In this document: in pieces, positions 54,391 to 63,430 of the stretch
Layout of the letters: every line of letters begins with the position of its first letter
How positions within the stretch are numbered: position 1 is the first letter of the stretch
From: Vallitalea maricola
GTDB taxonomy: Bacteria > Bacillota > Clostridia > Lachnospirales > Vallitaleaceae
Length of the DNA: 64,000 bases
Reading direction: 5' to 3'
Assembly: GCF_036985595.1 (NCBI RefSeq)
Contig: NZ_BTPU01000031.1
Coordinates: forward strand, 62,001-126,000
Notes under the pieces: generated by a model
What the model saw: only the letters and a program-made list of their open reading frames with translations
Database searches by the model: none
What the model was told of the DNA's origin: nothing
Program-made: the position numbers and the translations under genes

Positions 54391-54421
54391 TAATTACATG
54401 TAATTAGTAAAAAATTACTAA
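54391..54421. promoter_or_regulatory. Overlapping palindromes upstream of mglB
   Basis: TAATTACATGTAATTA (54391-54406) is a perfect palindrome and runs into TTAGTAA-AAAA-TTACTAA (54404-54421). Related TTACTA/TTACGA half-sites occur at 54355-54378. They lie ahead of a weak promoter (ATGACA-N18-TATTAT, 54422-54451) and are candidate sites for the AraC-type regulator or a sugar repressor. Confidence 0.45.
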
Positions 54422-54523
54422 ATGACAATAAAATATTGCTAAATCTATTATAATAAAGGTGGTAAAATACTAGCTGTAAAAGAAATAATTTATAAGAAAT
54501 ATACAATTATAGGAGGTAGTTAG

Positions 54524-55633
54524 ATGAAAAAGATAATGGGATTATTACTTACAACATTACTAGTTATGAGTTTATTTGTAGGTTGTGGTTCAAAAGAAAA
54601 AGATGCTGAACCTACTGGAGGTAATGATAGTAACCAAAGCAGCAGTGAAAAGGATCAAGGAACTAGTGGGGATAATACGACTGATAAACCTAAAGTAGGG
54701 GTAACAATCTATAAATTTGATGATAACTTCATGACTTATACTAGAAATGCCATGACATCAGCAGCAGAGGGGAATGCAGAACTTGTTATGAATGATTCTC
54801 AGAACAATCAATCCGTACAAAATGACCAAGTAGATGTAATGATTAATAAAGGTGTGAAAGCATTAGTAATCAATCTTGTTGACCCAGGTGCAGCACCAAC
54901 AATTGCTGATAAGGCAAAAGCTGCTGATATACCTTTGATATTTGTTAACAAAGAATATCCAGAAGGAACAGATAAGATAGATTATGACAAAGTATGGTAT
55001 GTAGGAACACAATCAAAAGAATCAGGAGATATTCAGGGTAAATTAGTAGCTGAAGCTTGGAAAGCACATCCAGAGTGGGATAGGAACGGGGATGGTGTGA
55101 TGCAATATGTTATGTTGATGGGAGAACCAGGTCATCCTGATGCTGAAGCTCGTACTAAATATTCAGTTGAATATATCAAAAATGAAGGAATCAAAGTAGA
55201 GGAATTAGAAAAACAAACTGGTATGTGGGATGCAACAAAAGGTAAAGAGTTAATGACAACATGGTTAGGTAAAGAAGGCGATAAAATAGAAATGGTTTTA
55301 TGTAATAATGATGGTATGGCACTTGGTGTTGTAGAAGCTCTAAAAGCAGATGGATATTTTTCAGAGGGTAAATATATGCCAGTTGTTGGAGTTGACGCTA
55401 TTCCAGAAGCATTGGATTTGATTCAACAAGATATAATGCTTGGTACAGTGCTTAATGACCCATTAAATCAAGGTAGAGTTTCCATTGAAATGGCTATCAA
55501 CTCCGCAGCAGGAAAAGATGTTCTAGATGGTCTGGATTTCTCACTTGATGAAACAAAAGCAGTTAGGATACCATATCAACCAATAACAAAAGATAATTTG
55601 GATTTAGCTAAAAAAGCTTATGGCATGGAATAG
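54524..55633 (+). CDS. mglB: Galactose/methyl-galactoside ABC transporter substrate-binding lipoprotein
   Basis: A 369-residue lipoprotein with lipobox FVGC (Cys21), a Ser/Asn/Gly linker to about residue 55 and a periplasmic-binding fold. VTIYKFDDNFM at about 60-70 and GEPGHPDAEART match the MglB family. DRNGDGVMQ at 186-194 is the EF-hand-like calcium loop of E. coli MglB. It captures galactose/glucose for the MglAC transporter. AGGAGG precedes ATG 54524. A hairpin lies between it and mglA, which usually keeps binding protein expression higher. Confidence 0.95.
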   Translation: MKKIMGLLLTTLLVMSLFVGCGSKEKDAEPTGGNDSNQSSSEKDQGTSGDNTTDKPKVGVTIYKFDDNFMTYTRNAMTSAAEGNAELVMNDSQNNQSVQNDQVDVMINKGVKALVINLVDPGAAPTIADKAKAADIPLIFVNKEYPEGTDKIDYDKVWYVGTQSKESGDIQGKLVAEAWKAHPEWDRNGDGVMQYVMLMGEPGHPDAEARTKYSVEYIKNEGIKVEELEKQTGMWDATKGKELMTTWLGKEGDKIEMVLCNNDGMALGVVEALKADGYFSEGKYMPVVGVDAIPEALDLIQQDIMLGTVLNDPLNQGRVSIEMAINSAAGKDVLDGLDFSLDETKAVRIPYQPITKDNLDLAKKAYGME

Positions 55634-55657
55634 ATATATATTATTGAATTAAAATAC

Positions 55658-55683
55658 GGAGCTGTCGGATAATACGACAGCCC
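55658..55683 (+). terminator. Intercistronic hairpin between mglB and mglA
   Basis: GCTGTCG (55661-55667) pairs with CGACAGC (55675-55681) around a 7-base loop; TTTTT follows 10 bases later. It is a likely partial terminator or mRNA processing/stability element. Confidence 0.55.
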
Positions 55684-55697
55684 TAATCTTTTTAGGT

Positions 55698-57218
55698 ATG
55701 GTGATAAATATGAATGAGCAAAAGCAGAATGAATTAGTATTAGAAATGACTGGTATAACAAAAGAGTTTCCTGGTGTAAAAGCTCTTGATAATGTTAAAT
55801 TTGCTTTAAGACAAGGAACTGTTCATGCATTAATGGGAGAAAACGGTGCAGGTAAATCTACTTTGATGAAATGTCTGTTTGGTATCTTTTTGAAAGATGC
55901 AGGAACAATAAAGGTATCGGGAAAAGAAATAAATTATAAGAATGCAAAAGAGGCTTTGGAAAACGGAGTTTCAATGGTACATCAAGAATTAAATCAAGTA
56001 AGACAAACAAGAGTTGTAGATAATATTTGGTTAGGGCGATTTCCAATGCAGGGTATCGTTGTTGATGAAAAACAAATGTATGATAAAACCAAAAAAATAT
56101 TTGAAGACCTTAACATTGATATTGATCCAAAAGAAAAGATAGAAAACCTATCTGTATCTCAAGCGCAGATGGTTGAAATTGCAAAGGCTGTTTCATATAA
56201 TGCCAAGATTGTTGTTATGGATGAACCAACATCCTCTTTGACTGAAAAAGAGGTACATCATTTATTTAGAATAATCAATAGTTTAAAAGAACAGGGAGTA
56301 GGTATTATATATATTTCTCATAAGATGGAAGAAATACTGGAAATAGCTGATGAAGTGACGGTTATGAGAGATGGTAAGTATATTGCAACTGAAAGTGCTG
56401 ATAATTTAACAACAGATAGAATAATAAAACTCATGGTAGGGCGTGATTTAACAAATCGTTTCCCGGAAAAGAAGAATAAACCTAGTGAAGTTATATTAGA
56501 AGTAAAAGACCTAAAATCTTTTTATGCTCCAAAAGTCAAAGGAGTTAGTTTTGAACTAAGAAAAGGTGAGATATTAGGGGTAGCAGGTCTTATGGGTTCA
56601 AGAAGAACAGAATTATTGGAAACCATATTTGGAATACGTAAGAAAGAATCAGGAAATATATATTTGCATGGTAAAGAAGTGAAAAATAATAATGCTAGAG
56701 AGGCAATTAAAAATGGATTTGCTCTGGTAACAGAAGAACGAAGGAAAACTGGTCTTTTTGCAGGTTTATCTGTTTACTTTAATAGTATTATTTCTAATAT
56801 AGACAGCTATTGCAGTGGTGGTGTCATTAATGAATCTAAATCCAAGGTGGATACCAAATGGGTTATAGATAGTATGAGAGTTAAGACGCCATCTGAAAAA
56901 ACTAAAATAGGGACTCTATCTGGAGGTAACCAACAAAAAGTAGTTATTGGAAAATGGCTATTAACTAATCCAGAGATATTATTGTTGGATGAACCTACAA
57001 GAGGTATAGATGTTGGTGCTAAATATGAGATTTATCAACTTATTAATGAATTAGCTTGTAACGGTAAAGGTGTTATAGTTATCTCTTCTGAGATGCCTGA
57101 ATTATTTGGTATAACTGATAGAATAATTGTTATGAGTAATGGTCATCTAGCAGGATGTGTAGAAACCGCTTCAACAACTCAAGAAGAAGTATTGGCACTT
57201 GCAGCAAAATATATATAG
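55698..57218 (+). CDS. mglA: Galactose/methyl-galactoside ABC transporter ATP-binding protein
   Basis: A 506-residue double ATPase of the sugar (CUT2) class. The first domain has Walker A GENGAGKST and signature-like LSVSQAQMVEIAKA with Walker B VVMDEPTSSL; the second has the degenerate loop GLMGSRRTELL, signature LSGGNQQKVVIGKW and LLLDEPTRGID. It energises sugar import with MglC. GTGATAAAT-type spacing precedes ATG 55698, and a better-supported internal ATG at 55710 (NEQKQNEL) with GGTGATAA is possible; the difference is 4 residues. Confidence 0.94.
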   Translation: MVINMNEQKQNELVLEMTGITKEFPGVKALDNVKFALRQGTVHALMGENGAGKSTLMKCLFGIFLKDAGTIKVSGKEINYKNAKEALENGVSMVHQELNQVRQTRVVDNIWLGRFPMQGIVVDEKQMYDKTKKIFEDLNIDIDPKEKIENLSVSQAQMVEIAKAVSYNAKIVVMDEPTSSLTEKEVHHLFRIINSLKEQGVGIIYISHKMEEILEIADEVTVMRDGKYIATESADNLTTDRIIKLMVGRDLTNRFPEKKNKPSEVILEVKDLKSFYAPKVKGVSFELRKGEILGVAGLMGSRRTELLETIFGIRKKESGNIYLHGKEVKNNNAREAIKNGFALVTEERRKTGLFAGLSVYFNSIISNIDSYCSGGVINESKSKVDTKWVIDSMRVKTPSEKTKIGTLSGGNQQKVVIGKWLLTNPEILLLDEPTRGIDVGAKYEIYQLINELACNGKGVIVISSEMPELFGITDRIIVMSNGHLAGCVETASTTQEEVLALAAKYI

Positions 57219-57232
57219 AAAGGATAAAATAC

Positions 57233-58282
57233 ATGGATAAGATAATCAGAAAGATATCATTTGATAAAAAGAAGATAAGCGACTTACTTCTTAAATATGC
57301 AATATATTTTGTACTACTCATCATGATTATAGTAATTATAATAGAGGATTCATCTATAGTATCATGGCGAAGTCTGGCTACAATATTAACTCAGGCTTCA
57401 ACAAGATGTATGCTTGCTCTTGGTGTAGGAGGTATCATTGTACTTGCTGGAACAGACTTATCTATTGGTAGGATGGTAGGATTAGCAGGGGTTGTGGGAG
57501 CAAGCTTAATGCAATCACCTGGTTTTTCTAGAAGAATATTTCCTAATCTGCCAACATCAGGATGGTTCATTGCATTATCAATTTTATTTATAATTCTATT
57601 GATAACTTTTGCATCATTTATTAATGGGTGGTTGACAGCTAAATTACATATTACACCATTTATCGCTACATTAGGTATGCAATTAGTTCTATATGGAGCA
57701 GCTTCAAGTTATTATAATGCTTTAGGCGGTTCACCTATAACAAGCTTGAATGAAGGTTTTAAATATATCGCTCAAGGTAAATTATTAAAACTTAAATTTG
57801 GTTCAGATGAATTTTATATATCATTCCTTATGATTTTCGCTCTAATATCAATTTTATTCATATGGTTCATATGGAATAAAACCAGAATAGGCAAGAATAT
57901 GTTTGCTGTTGGAGGTAATGCAGAAGCTGCGGCAGTATCTGGTGTTAGTATTGTCAAGACAACTTTAATAATATATGTAATTGCCGGAGTATTATATGGA
58001 GCTGCTGGATTACTTGAATTAGGACGTACAGGTTCAGCAACCAATAATCTTGGTCTAGGCTATGAATTAGATGCTATTTCAGCCTGTGTTGTTGGTGGTG
58101 TTTCACTCATGGGTGGAGTTGGTTCAGTAGCAGGTATTGTAACTGGGGTTATTATATTCCAAGTAATTAACTTTGGTCTAGCGTATATTGGAGTAGATCC
58201 ATATCTTCAATATGTGGTAAAAGGTATGATAATTCTTATTGCTGTTGCAATAGACACTAGAAAATATATCAAAAAGAAATAA
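57233..58282 (+). CDS. mglC: Galactose/methyl-galactoside ABC transporter permease
   Basis: A 349-residue permease with about ten helices and the CUT2 signatures GVGGIIVLAGTDLSIGRMVG and GNAEAAAVSGVSI plus VGGVSLMGGVGSVAG. It forms the sugar channel with MglA. ATG 57233 with AAAGGATAA lies 14 bases after mglA; the frame is open upstream to 57155 within mglA, but that start has no ribosome binding site. It completes the mglBAC operon. Confidence 0.94.
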   Translation: MDKIIRKISFDKKKISDLLLKYAIYFVLLIMIIVIIIEDSSIVSWRSLATILTQASTRCMLALGVGGIIVLAGTDLSIGRMVGLAGVVGASLMQSPGFSRRIFPNLPTSGWFIALSILFIILLITFASFINGWLTAKLHITPFIATLGMQLVLYGAASSYYNALGGSPITSLNEGFKYIAQGKLLKLKFGSDEFYISFLMIFALISILFIWFIWNKTRIGKNMFAVGGNAEAAAVSGVSIVKTTLIIYVIAGVLYGAAGLLELGRTGSATNNLGLGYELDAISACVVGGVSLMGGVGSVAGIVTGVIIFQVINFGLAYIGVDPYLQYVVKGMIILIAVAIDTRKYIKKK

Positions 58283-58298
58283 GAGAGGAGAGAACGTC

Positions 58299-58451
58299 AT
58301 AGGAGAATGGGATATTAAAACGATATTAGGTTGTGGATTTTATATATTCGCAGTGATAATAGGTGTTAAGCATCTATATAATAGAAGAGGTTATAACAAA
58401 AAAGAGGGATTGGATAATACAAATATAAAAGTGGATAATATTTCAAAATAA
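58299..58451 (+). CDS. Possible 50-residue membrane peptide with non-canonical start
   Basis: An open frame directly after mglC, with AGAGGAG at 58284-58290 but no ATG, GTG or TTG at the proper distance. In frame are GTC 58296, ATA 58299 and ATT 58314. It ends at TAA 58449-58451. The peptide would have one helix (about residues 9-23, ILGCGFYIFAVIIGV) followed by a basic then polar tail, a composition typical of real small membrane proteins. ATA with 8-base spacing is the best guess. It could equally be a pseudogene remnant or a gene with a lost start. Confidence 0.4.
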   Translation: MGEWDIKTILGCGFYIFAVIIGVKHLYNRRGYNKKEGLDNTNIKVDNISK

Positions 58452-58503
58452 ATACAAATTGGTACTATATAATAGTTGGAAAAAAAAGTGAATATAAGGT
58501 ATA

Positions 58504-58543
58504 ATATAAGAGTTAGCTGGTAAGAGGTTAACTCTTATATTTA
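58504..58543 (+). terminator. Hairpin terminator after the mgl region
   Basis: ATATAAGAGTTA (58504-58515) pairs with TAACTCTTATAT (58529-58540) around a 13-base loop, followed by TTATG; T run is weak. Confidence 0.6.
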
Positions 58544-58623
58544 TGTTTGAATATCAATACCAAACTAGAAATTATTTTAACAAAAGACTAAGTAATAATT
58601 GTTTAACATTCAGATGAGAGGTG

Positions 58624-59178
58624 ATGACAATATTTAGTACAATAAATCGAATTGACCAAAATATTATACTATATATATCTGAACATCTAAGAACACCTGT
58701 ACTGGACAGTATAATGGTATTCTTTTCACGTATTGGTAATGCTGGTTTGGTTTGGATAGTCATATGTATATTGCTTTTAGCAAGTAAAAAATATAGAACT
58801 GTTGGTATAATAGCCGCAACTGTATTAATTACTAATACTATCTTAGGTGAACTGATACTAAAAAATGCTATTGGTAGGATTAGACCATATGATGCACTAG
58901 GTTTAGATATTATCATTGATAAATTAAATAGTTTTTCAATGCCTTCGGGACATGCAATAAGTAGTTTTTCTGTAGCATTTATAGTAGCTTTTTTGGTGAA
59001 AAAGTGGAAAGTATATTTACCTATTCTTATTTTAGCTATTGTTATAACATTATCAAGAGTTTATTTATCAGTGCATTATCCAACAGATGTATTGCTCAGT
59101 ATAATTATAGCTTTTATAGTATCTTTTACAGCAACGAAAATTGCTAGAGCAAAAGGGCTGATTACAGACAAAAGTTAA
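58624..59178 (+). CDS. PAP2-family phosphatase
   Basis: About 184 residues with five membrane helices. All three PAP2 motifs are present: KNAIGRIRP (KX6RP), MPSGHAIS (PSGH) and SRVYLSVHYPTD (SRX5HX3D). It dephosphorylates a lipid phosphate such as undecaprenyl pyrophosphate or phosphatidic acid at the outer membrane face. The start is unsure: GTG 58621 or ATG 58624, both very close to AGAGG at 58616-58620. An in-frame TGA at 58615 excludes earlier starts. Single gene. Confidence 0.92.
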   Translation: MTIFSTINRIDQNIILYISEHLRTPVLDSIMVFFSRIGNAGLVWIVICILLLASKKYRTVGIIAATVLITNTILGELILKNAIGRIRPYDALGLDIIIDKLNSFSMPSGHAISSFSVAFIVAFLVKKWKVYLPILILAIVITLSRVYLSVHYPTDVLLSIIIAFIVSFTATKIARAKGLITDKS

Positions 59179-59246
59179 ACTATATAAAGATACCAAATAT
59201 AGATCATACTAAATATAGAAATATATAATTTAAAAGGAGTAAAATT

Positions 59247-61325
59247 ATGTTTGATTACAAGGAGTATTATAAAAAAGAAAATGAACCTATTTTAGATTCA
59301 TACGAAAAATCTTTAGAAAAGATTAAAATGGTAGTTGATTGTACAGAGAAAAAGGATGGATATGGAAAATATTTTAATGAACTCGGCAGGTTCATAATTA
59401 TGATGGCTGACCATGAAAAAGAATTAGATGAAGTATATTTTGAAAACAATACTTTTGAACAATTAAAAGACTTTAATGAAAAAATGTACAAAGACGTGTT
59501 ACATGATAATTATGATACATGTTATGGTAATCCAAGTTATGCTGTTTCACAATTTGGTAATCAAATTGGTCAGGCATTATGCTACCTATACACAAAAGTA
59601 CATGAATATGTACAATTAGCTTATCAGCATAAGATTTTTATGATGTATAGGGTTAATAAGTTATTTATTCAATTCTATAATTACATTATGGATAATCAAG
59701 AAATATCACAATGCAGATTAAAAGAATTCATATTAGCTGACGCTAAAGAATATGTAGGTCAAGAAGTTAAGTTATATTATGATGAAATGAGTAATCCTAA
59801 TAAATCTTATCTTACTGATATGGTTAAAAATGATGATTTAGCTGATCTTAGATATTTATTTAAATATGGAAATTACATAGGATACAATGAAATTAAAATA
59901 GCAGAGTATCTTAATGATATACCAAAAGAAAAGATTGAATACATGGCTGATATTATGTCAGAAGGTTATCGTATAGGATTTATAAACGACAACAAAGATA
60001 TCACGATTAAATCAGCAGTCAGCTTAAGATATCAAATAGGTTTTGAACGTGTTATGAGAGAAGTTATAGCTAACTTTGAAAAATTGAATCTAAGACCTAT
60101 CATTACTATAGAAACAATAACTAATATTGAATACAATTATGCTTTCACTAAGATGTATTCTACTATGCCTAATAAACAATATTTTTATGACCATAGATAT
60201 GATTATGCATTATACCTTGATGATGAATATGCAAAACTTAAGCAGGAGGCATGTGAAAAACATATAAATCAACTTGGTGCTAATTTACATGCTCAAGGTG
60301 GTCCTGCTGTGCTTGAAGGTTTTGGACAAAAGCCATTCTATCCAGAAACCAAGAAAGAATGTGTTAAACTAGATGACGAACAAACAGTTCTTAATAAAAA
60401 TCTTCAAATGAAAGCAAAACAACTTCTTTGTAAATATTTATCAGGCGAAAATTATAGTTTTACTATGGTATCATATCCAGTACCTGAAATAGGAGATAAA
60501 TTTGAAGAAATATTTGATTATACAATAAAAGTCAACACCCTTGATGTGAATGTATATGAAAAAATACAACAGAAACTAATAGATGCGTTAGATAAGGGTG
60601 AATATGCTCACGTACAAGGAAAAGGCTCTAATAAAACTGATATAATGGTTAAATTACATGAAATAAAAGACCCAGAAAAAGAATCACTTTTCCACAATTG
60701 TTTAGCTGATGTTAACATTCCTCTAGGAGAAGTATATACATCACCAACTTTAAAAGGTACTAATGGTACATTATTCGTTGAAGAAGTATTCCTTAATGGA
60801 TTGAAATATAATAACCTAGAAATAACTTTCAAAGATGGATATGTTGACACATATACATGTACTAATTTTGATGATATTGAAGAAAATAAAAAATACGTAT
60901 ATGAAAACTTGATTTTCCCTAATGAAACATTGCCACTTGGAGAGTTTGCTATAGGAACCAATACTACAGCATATGTAATGGCACATAAATATAATATTGA
61001 TGATGTACTGCCAATATTGATAACAGAGAAAACAGGACCTCACTTTGCAATTGGTGACACTTGTTTTGCATGGAGCGAAGATACTCCTGTATATAATTCA
61101 GATGGAAAAGAAATAATTGCTAGAGATAACGAAAAATCAATACTTAGAAATACAAATATGGATGAAGCATATACTGGTAAGCATACCGATATAACAATAC
61201 CATATAGTGGACTTAAGTCAATTGATGTAATTACCAAAGATAATGAACGTATTGGATTGATAAAAGATGGTAGATTTGTTCTTGAAGGAACAGAAGAATT
61301 AAATAAAGCCCTTGATGAAGCTTAA
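59247..61325 (+). CDS. M29-type aminopeptidase with long N-terminal extension
   Basis: A 692-residue protein. The C-terminal part (about 400-692) carries the M29 (aminopeptidase T) metal-site motifs GEVYTSP (Glu495), GEFAIGTN and GPHFAIGDTC. Classical M29 enzymes have about 410 residues; here roughly 250 extra N-terminal residues of unassigned, mostly helical sequence precede the catalytic region. It probably removes N-terminal residues from peptides in the cytoplasm, as there is no signal peptide. AAAAGGAG precedes ATG 59247. Single gene; the next gene follows after 63 bases. Confidence 0.85.
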   Translation: MFDYKEYYKKENEPILDSYEKSLEKIKMVVDCTEKKDGYGKYFNELGRFIIMMADHEKELDEVYFENNTFEQLKDFNEKMYKDVLHDNYDTCYGNPSYAVSQFGNQIGQALCYLYTKVHEYVQLAYQHKIFMMYRVNKLFIQFYNYIMDNQEISQCRLKEFILADAKEYVGQEVKLYYDEMSNPNKSYLTDMVKNDDLADLRYLFKYGNYIGYNEIKIAEYLNDIPKEKIEYMADIMSEGYRIGFINDNKDITIKSAVSLRYQIGFERVMREVIANFEKLNLRPIITIETITNIEYNYAFTKMYSTMPNKQYFYDHRYDYALYLDDEYAKLKQEACEKHINQLGANLHAQGGPAVLEGFGQKPFYPETKKECVKLDDEQTVLNKNLQMKAKQLLCKYLSGENYSFTMVSYPVPEIGDKFEEIFDYTIKVNTLDVNVYEKIQQKLIDALDKGEYAHVQGKGSNKTDIMVKLHEIKDPEKESLFHNCLADVNIPLGEVYTSPTLKGTNGTLFVEEVFLNGLKYNNLEITFKDGYVDTYTCTNFDDIEENKKYVYENLIFPNETLPLGEFAIGTNTTAYVMAHKYNIDDVLPILITEKTGPHFAIGDTCFAWSEDTPVYNSDGKEIIARDNEKSILRNTNMDEAYTGKHTDITIPYSGLKSIDVITKDNERIGLIKDGRFVLEGTEELNKALDEA

Positions 61326-61388
61326 AATTATGATATAATAGTCTTTATATATTATTTTGCAAAATAGATAAAACAAGGTGATAAGCAG

Positions 61389-62048
61389 ATGAAAAAATCA
61401 AACAAAGCAAAATTCAAGGAGTTAACAAGGAAAGAAAAAGTTGAATATATCTGGGAATATTACAAGCTGCATTTTTTTGCTGGCATACTAGTTCTGATTA
61501 TTGTTGGAAGCTTTCTGAATATATGGGTTTTCAATCCACCACCAAAATCAGCAGTAAGTGTCAATTTTGTAGGCAGCAGTATTTTTGCAGATAACACAGA
61601 GCCATTAGAAAAAGAATTGAACCCAATAATAGTAACTGAGGAAATGGGTAATAAAAAGGTGTTCTTCAATACCTATATTTTTGGAATAGAAGACCCTCAG
61701 ATGCAAATGGCAACACAAACAAAATTTGTAGCTAATATTTCAGCCAGAGAACTTGATGTATTAATTCTGGACAAAGAGCAGTTTGATTCCTTAGTGCTTC
61801 AAGGATCCATGCTTCCTCTAGACCAAGTATTTTCAGAAGATGAATTGAATAATCTTAATGATAGACTTCTAAAAAGTAAAAGCGAAGAGGATACCAATGA
61901 GCAGATTTATGGAATTGATGTAACTGATAATGAAAAAATCAAAACGGTTATGGTTGGAGATTCTGAAAAAGTAATTGGTGTTGTTAGTAATACTCTCAAA
62001 ATTGAAGAAAGCAAAAAAGTTATAAAATGGTTTTTAGATATGGAATAA
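61389..62048 (+). CDS. Membrane-anchored protein of unknown function
   Basis: A 219-residue protein with a basic N-terminus (KEKVEYIWEYYKLHFF), one membrane helix at about 32-50 and an outside domain of about 165 residues. The YIWxYYK-helix start is common in a group of uncharacterised clostridial proteins. AAGGTGATAA precedes ATG 61389. It may share a transcript with the aminopeptidase gene, ending at the terminator at 62056. Function unknown. Confidence 0.75.
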   Translation: MKKSNKAKFKELTRKEKVEYIWEYYKLHFFAGILVLIIVGSFLNIWVFNPPPKSAVSVNFVGSSIFADNTEPLEKELNPIIVTEEMGNKKVFFNTYIFGIEDPQMQMATQTKFVANISARELDVLILDKEQFDSLVLQGSMLPLDQVFSEDELNNLNDRLLKSKSEEDTNEQIYGIDVTDNEKIKTVMVGDSEKVIGVVSNTLKIEESKKVIKWFLDME

Positions 62049-62055
62049 TAAATGC

Positions 62056-62090
62056 AAGAGACAAGAGTGTATACTTTTGTCTTTTTCTTT
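62056..62090 (+). terminator. Rho-independent terminator
   Basis: GACAAGAGT (62060-62068) pairs with ACTTTTGTC (62073-62081) with one G-T pair, extended by A-T pairs, then a T run. Confidence 0.82.
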
Positions 62091-62129
62091 TACTATTTTA
62101 TGATAGTTGCTTATATAAATAATGGTTAA

Positions 62130-62173
62130 AAAAGTGAATGTTTTTATTAAAATATCAAAAAATGTTCGGAAAT
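62130..62173. promoter_or_regulatory. PurR-type PurBox pair upstream of purK
   Basis: On the minus strand 62161-62173 reads ATTTCCGAACATT, a perfect match to the Bacillus PurBox AWWWCCGAACWWT. A weaker box in the other orientation, with core GTGAAT, lies at 62130-62142, 18 bases away, as expected for the inverted pair bound by PurR. The pair sits just upstream of the purK promoter. Confidence 0.7.
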
Positions 62174-62176
62174 CTA

Positions 62177-62205
62177 TTGACTTATTCTAATTTTATTTGT
62201 AAAAT
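62177..62205 (+). promoter_or_regulatory. Promoter of the pur operon
   Basis: TTGACT (62177-62182), 17-base spacer, TAAAAT (62200-62205), about 50 bases ahead of purK. Confidence 0.78.
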
Positions 62206-62253
62206 GATTTTACAGCCTATTAAAACGCAAATATGATTAAGGAGTTGTTCGTA

Positions 62254-63414
62254 ATGAATAATCTTTCTAAAAAGATTGGGATTATTGGTGGAGGACAATT
62301 GGGAAAGATGATGATTTTAGATGCTAAACGGTTGGGATTCTATGTTATAACATTAGATCCTTCAGAGTCTTGCCCATCACATAGTATATCTGATGAACAT
62401 ATATTGGCTTCTTTCGATGATGAGAAGGCAATACGAACAATGGCGGAAAAAGTTGACGTAATTACATATGAATTCGAACATATCAATGTAGATATTTTAA
62501 AGAAATTAGAAGATGAAGGGTATATAATTTACCCTACTGCAAAGAGCTTGGAAATAATTCAAAACAAATATGATCAAAAATACACACTTCTTAAAAATGA
62601 TGTAGCAGTTCCAGATTTTATGTTAGTCCAGTCCACAGAAGATTTAATAAACGCAGGTCAAGAATTTGGTTATCCGATGATGTTAAAAACTTGTACAGGT
62701 GGTTACGATGGTAAAGGTAACTATGTTGTAGAAAACGAAAAATTAATAGAAGAATCCTACAGACAATTAGGTAACGGAACAATTCCTTTGATGGTGGAAA
62801 AATTTGTTGACCTGAAAAAAGAAATATCTGTCCTTGCTTGTAGAGGAATAAATGGAGAAATAACAGTATATCCAGTAGGAGAAAATATTCATGTAGACAG
62901 TATATTAGATGAAACAAGAGTTCCAGCAGATATTTCTAGGAAATGTACAGAAGAAGCGATGAAATTAGCCCATAGAGTAATGGAGATTTTTGCAGGCGTA
63001 GGTATGTTCTGCGTTGAAATGTTTGTTACTAAGAATGATAATATATTAATTAACGAAGTAGCACCAAGACCACATAATTCTGGGCATTATACTATTGAAG
63101 GATGTTTGACATCCCAATTCGAGCAGCATATAAGAGCTATTACAGGTTTACCACTTGGAGATGTAAGTCTTAGATGTCCAACAGTAATGAGAAATCTTCT
63201 AGGTGAAGATGGTGAGTCAGGAATAGCATATTATGAAGGTTTAGATAAAGTCTATAATGATGGAATCGCAAAAGTTCATATCTATGGCAAAGAAGAAGTA
63301 AGACCTAAAAGAAAAATGGGTCATATTACAGTGTGTGCTGACACAATTGATGAGGCAGTAGAAAAAGCTGAAAAAGCTAAGAGAGGACTAAGAGTTATTA
63401 GTCAAAAAGGATAA
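62254..63414 (+). CDS. purK: 5-(carboxyamino)imidazole ribonucleotide synthase
   Basis: A 386-residue ATP-grasp enzyme. KIGIIGGGQLGKMM is the N-terminal nucleotide-fold signature, LKTCTGGYDGKGNYVV the ATP-grasp loop and NEVAPRPHNSGHYT the family C-terminal motif. It makes N5-CAIR from AIR, bicarbonate and ATP in de novo purine synthesis. ATG 62254 with AAGGAG at 62238-62243 is preferred over ATG 62233, which lies upstream of that site. First gene of the pur operon, controlled by the PurBox pair. Confidence 0.96.
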   Translation: MNNLSKKIGIIGGGQLGKMMILDAKRLGFYVITLDPSESCPSHSISDEHILASFDDEKAIRTMAEKVDVITYEFEHINVDILKKLEDEGYIIYPTAKSLEIIQNKYDQKYTLLKNDVAVPDFMLVQSTEDLINAGQEFGYPMMLKTCTGGYDGKGNYVVENEKLIEESYRQLGNGTIPLMVEKFVDLKKEISVLACRGINGEITVYPVGENIHVDSILDETRVPADISRKCTEEAMKLAHRVMEIFAGVGMFCVEMFVTKNDNILINEVAPRPHNSGHYTIEGCLTSQFEQHIRAITGLPLGDVSLRCPTVMRNLLGEDGESGIAYYEGLDKVYNDGIAKVHIYGKEEVRPKRKMGHITVCADTIDEAVEKAEKAKRGLRVISQKG

Positions 63415-63430
63415 TGAGGAGGTTATTATT

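Noticed and set aside
58307..58318. ATG after AGGAGA near 58301
   Set aside because: It reads ATG-GGA-TAT-TAA, a three-codon frame, so it cannot start the small membrane ORF.
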